Source: Sulfurimonas sp. HSL3-2 (GTDB lineage: Bacteria; Campylobacterota; Campylobacteria; Campylobacterales; Sulfurimonadaceae). From it: a DNA stretch of 64,000 nucleotides. Both the position numbers and the translations under genes were made by a program. The DNA lies in assembly GCF_039645965.1 (NCBI RefSeq), contig NZ_CP147917.1, forward strand, positions 1,612,001-1,676,000, given 5' to 3'. Position 1 is the first letter of the stretch; every line of letters starts with the position of its first letter. Below are positions 62,082-64,000 of the stretch, one piece after another. Below the pieces are notes generated by a model. It saw only the letters and a list, made by a program, of their open reading frames with translations. It made no database searches and was not told where the DNA came from.

Positions 62082-64000
62082 TTATGTTCTAAAATGCTCT
62101 AGTTTATGTGTAAGTTCTGCTGTCATATTATTGAGATGTTCAGCAGCACTTGCTATCTCTTCTACATTTCTTGCATTTAGCGTAGACATCGTATTGATCT
62201 CAGTGATACTTTTTACAATATTTTCAAGATGAATGCCGGTACTCTCAAAATCTTTGACAGTCCTATCACTCGTCGCGGTTGCTTTATTGACAATGTCAGT
62301 CGTTGTGTTTATCTTATTCTCAACTTCTGAGGATACTTCTGCCAGCTTGTTCATATCTTCTGAACTGCTGTTCATCTGTTCACTTGCAGTAGATGTGCCT
62401 TGAACGATGACACTTATCGTAGTCTGTATCTCTGTCAGGCTTTTTTGTGTTCTCTCTGCCAGTTTTCTGACCTCATCGGCAACAACTGCAAAACCGCGTC
62501 CATGTTCACCTGCACGAGCTGCTTCTATGGCAGCATTTAGTGCCAGGAGATTTGTCTGGTCCGCTATATCGGATATGACATCTAAAATACTTTTAACCTG
62601 TTCGGTATCTTTTGAAAGCGCTTCTATACTCAAAGCAAGTTCTGATTCGTTCTGTGCACTGAGTTGAACTTTTTTAGTAAGCTCTACGATTTCCGATCTT
62701 ACTTCATTCAAAATACCGTTTGCCTGTATGATCTCCTCTTTGCTCTTTTTCGCATCATCAATGGAGTTCATTATCTCACCGATGATATCCGTCGCTTTTT
62801 CTGTGACATCATCGATGATAGAGACAGATTTTTCAACATTTTTACCGACTTCCAATGAAGTAACGGATAGTTCATGAGAGATTGATGAATTCTCTATACT
62901 GCCCATTTTAACGATCTTGATACTTGAATGTACCTTCTCTATAAACTGATTCATATACTTGGCTATATCTTTGATCTCATCATTGCTTTTGATGGATATT
63001 CTTTTTGTCAGGTCACCCTCACCTTCTGCAAGATCCGATGTTACATGTAAGATATCGTTGATAGGATTCAATATATTTCTTTTAGCGATAAACGATACGA
63101 CTAGAGTTATGATAACAGCGATGACGATAGATATCAAGATCATCTTTGTAGTTGTAGCCACGACTTCCTGAGTGGCTTCTTCTCTCATCTGTGCGATCTT
63201 TGTTTCTATATTATCAATATACTCACCTGTCCCTATCACCCATCCCCAAGGTTTAAAAAGTTCTACAAACGACATTTTCGGCTGCGGCTTATCAAACCCC
63301 GGCTTTGCCCAAAAATATTGAAGCATCCCCGAACCGTTTTTAACTGCTATATCTGCCATCTCTTTAAACAGATACATGCCGTTGGCATCTTGCATCTGTG
63401 AGAGATCTTTTCCGTCTAGTTCAGGTTTTATCGGATGCATCACCATTTTTGGAGTCGTATCATTTATCCAAAAATACCCGCTTTTTCCAAATCTCATCTC
63501 AGAAATAGTCACTAACGCTTCTTGCTGCATCTTTGCAGTAACGTCTGAGACATATGCACCCGTTCCTATCACCCAGTTAAACGGTTTGAATATCCTTACA
63601 TAAGAGACTTTGGGCTGTGGTTTGTCAAACCCGGGTTTTGCCCAGCTATACTCTACGATCCCTTTTCCTTTTTGCTTTGCAACCTTTGCCATTTCGTTAA
63701 AAAGATACACTCCGTTTGGATCTTTAAACTCTGAAAGGTCTTTCCCGTCCAATGCTGGCTTCATTGGATGCATCACCATTTTTGGAGCCGTATCGTTGAT
63801 CCAAAAATAGTTGCCATTGTCATATCTCACGGAACTTACGATATTTTTTATACGCTTGGCAAGTTTTTCTTTTGGCATTTTGCCCCTATTTTCTTCATAC
63901 TCTTTTTCAAGTATGCTGAAAAGAAAATCCGTTTGCACCTGAAGAGACTCTTCTACCTCTTTTTTGATCTTTTCACTTGATGTTCTCTGATAAAAAGAGT
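62082..64000 (-). CDS. Methyl-accepting chemotaxis protein with tandem Cache modules (5' partial)
   Basis: Membrane chemoreceptor that signals to CheA/CheW. The frame stays open to the window end, so the N-terminus (first span) is missing. The visible part has two closely similar Cache-type periplasmic modules (each with G(N/Y)xFWINDT and KMVMHP, about 110 residues apart), a membrane span, a HAMP domain ([23 protein letters not shown]), and the signalling domain with the tip [23 protein letters not shown]-type sequence. The last residues (HFRT) show no CheR-binding pentapeptide. Contains one TTACATGTAA (63041-63050). Ligand unknown. Confidence 0.9.
   Translation of the reverse strand, partial: SFYQRTSSEKIKKEVEESLQVQTDFLFSILEKEYEENRGKMPKEKLAKRIKNIVSSVRYDNGNYFWINDTAPKMVMHPMKPALDGKDLSEFKDPNGVYLFNEMAKVAKQKGKGIVEYSWAKPGFDKPQPKVSYVRIFKPFNWVIGTGAYVSDVTAKMQQEALVTISEMRFGKSGYFWINDTTPKMVMHPIKPELDGKDLSQMQDANGMYLFKEMADIAVKNGSGMLQYFWAKPGFDKPQPKMSFVELFKPWGWVIGTGEYIDNIETKIAQMREEATQEVVATTTKMILISIVIAVIITLVVSFIAKRNILNPINDILHVTSDLAEGEGDLTKRISIKSNDEIKDIAKYMNQFIEKVHSSIKIVKMGSIENSSISHELSVTSLEVGKNVEKSVSIIDDVTEKATDIIGEIMNSIDDAKKSKEEIIQANGILNEVRSEIVELTKKVQLSAQNESELALSIEALSKDTEQVKSILDVISDIADQTNLLALNAAIEAARAGEHGRGFAVVADEVRKLAERTQKSLTEIQTTISVIVQGTSTASEQMNSSSEDMNKLAEVSSEVENKINTTTDIVNKATATSDRTVKDFESTGIHLENIVKSITEINTMSTLNARNVEEIASAAEHLNNMTAELTHKLEHFRT

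Overview
The window looks like a chromosomal segment of a free-living, motile Campylobacterota (formerly Epsilonproteobacteria), probably Sulfurimonas or a close relative. This rests on AT-rich coding, single-operon rRNA of epsilon type, FliW, FlhA and FlgH flagellar genes, an M99/Csd4-type cell-shape peptidase, and two gene orders that I recall from Helicobacter pylori: rpsO / flhA / DHH phosphoesterase, and amiA / flavin oxidoreductase / tyrS / spoT / rpoZ / pyrH. Most promoters show an extended -10 (TGN or GGN before TATAAT) without a clear -35, which also fits the group. The genus is inferred; no database search was possible.

Layout. 1-10.8 kb: a peptidoglycan peptidase, then a tightly coupled plus-strand cluster of nine genes for an MSHA/type II-like envelope machine. 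It encodes a PilM/PilN-like fusion, PilO-like, PilP-like, MshL secretin, ExeA/MshM ATPase, MshN-like TPR protein, a small exported protein, GspE ATPase and GspF platform. No pilin gene is present. The order resembles the Campylobacter cts competence cluster. 10.8-23 kb: UvrD-type helicase, fliW, valS, two hypothetical genes, a SulP transporter, a diguanylate cyclase, a transglutaminase-fold protein coupled to flgH, and yqeY. 23-27.5 kb: an operon of methyltransferase, YkgJ, TPR lipoprotein and trpC, then kdsB and rpsO. 27.6-38.2 kb: an Rrf2 regulator, flhA, a DHH phosphoesterase and the amiA-to-pyrH block. 38.3-41.3 kb: an M3 oligopeptidase and an exported endonuclease/phosphatase-fold protein.

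41.6-47.0 kb: a minus-strand rRNA operon (16S, tRNA-Ile, 23S, 5S) with a near-consensus sigma70 promoter, and long complementary flanks around both 16S and 23S that form the processing stems. 47-49.7 kb: dbpA, a small possibly leaderless gene, and pyrF. 49.8-57.6 kb: an acetate uptake and activation operon (porin, DUF485, actP, a cNMP/CBS/DUF294 regulator, a DnaQ-type exonuclease, acs). 57.8-62.1 kb: an AaeA/AaeX/AaeB-type efflux operon with a divergent AraC/GyrI-like regulator. 62.1-64.0 kb: the 3' part of a chemoreceptor with tandem duplicated Cache modules.

The feature least explained by genes is the ten-base palindrome TTACATGTAA. It occurs ten times exactly (14 times as the TACATGTA core), in both coding and intergenic DNA, and is paired as inverted repeats between two convergent gene pairs. 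No complete unknown system stands out. The best leads are this palindrome, the pilin-less MSHA-like machine with its fused PilM/PilN subunit, the DUF294/exonuclease pair inside the acetate operon, and the flgH-coupled transglutaminase-fold protein.
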